Position numbers and translations under genes: made by a program. A stretch of DNA of 11,970 bases from Treponema sp. Lineage in GTDB: Bacteria > Spirochaetota > Spirochaetia > Treponematales > Breznakiellaceae. Every line of letters starts with the position of its first letter. Positions within the stretch are counted from its first letter, which is position 1. Location: the NCBI GenBank assembly GCA_031272575.1, contig JAISTO010000149.1:1-11970 (forward strand). Reading direction: 5' to 3'. Positions 11,958 through 11,970 of the stretch are shown here, in pieces. The notes under the pieces were generated by a model. That model had not been told where the DNA came from. It ran no database searches and saw nothing but the letters and a program-made list of their open reading frames with translations.

Positions 11958-11970
11958 TTTATTAAGAGTA

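Overview
The window looks like a spirochaete chromosome, most likely a Treponema-like gut species. This is inferred from protein style: tandem secreted lipoproteins built from an N-terminal domain, fibronectin type III domains and long beta-helix repeats of the 'FTMNGGTISGN' kind, next to very GC-rich housekeeping genes. No rRNA, tRNA, CRISPR array, transposase or phage gene was seen.

Left part (1 to about 3978, minus strand, moderate GC): three consecutive lipoprotein genes read leftwards. First is a 258-residue lipoprotein (3978-3202). After a 59-nt gap comes a large lipoprotein with two FN3 domains and a beta-helix (3142-597). Its frame is broken in the repeat region at a run of eight G (1163-1170), giving two open frames (1142-3142 and 597-1145). 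The third gene (600 to beyond the left edge) overlaps it by 4 nt and is a close paralogue of the N-terminal domain. All three share one recognisable extracellular domain.

Middle (3979-4708): a 730-nt divergent control region without a convincing gene. It holds a strong minus-strand promoter for the lipoprotein operon, a leader of about 360 nt with a run of eleven G, a 14-bp palindrome, an orphan plus-strand terminator, a weak plus-strand promoter, and a hairpin element made of mirrored triple CGCGAAT-like units. A near-copy of one arm of that element lies at the right edge of the window (11928-11957).

Right part (4709-10427, plus strand, very GC-rich): a tightly packed five-gene operon. It encodes a phosphoglucomutase-type phosphosugar mutase, thioredoxin reductase (trxB), chorismate synthase (aroC), a TRAM/Fe-S RNA uracil-5-methyltransferase and an RluA-type pseudouridine synthase. 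The first junction has 1 nt between stop and start; the other three are ATGA stop/start overlaps, so translation is probably coupled. A DUF1015 protein gene (11709-10444, minus strand) converges on this operon with a 16-nt gap. It is preceded by a -10-like box so close to the ATG that the mRNA may be leaderless, then by REP-like and tandem repeats.

The main point of interest is the lipoprotein operon. A G-run sits in its longest coding sequence and another in its leader, which is the sort of arrangement that lets surface proteins switch on and off. The caution is that runs of ten G also sit in frame inside trxB and aroC, so G-runs are common here, and a sequencing error at the frame break cannot be excluded.
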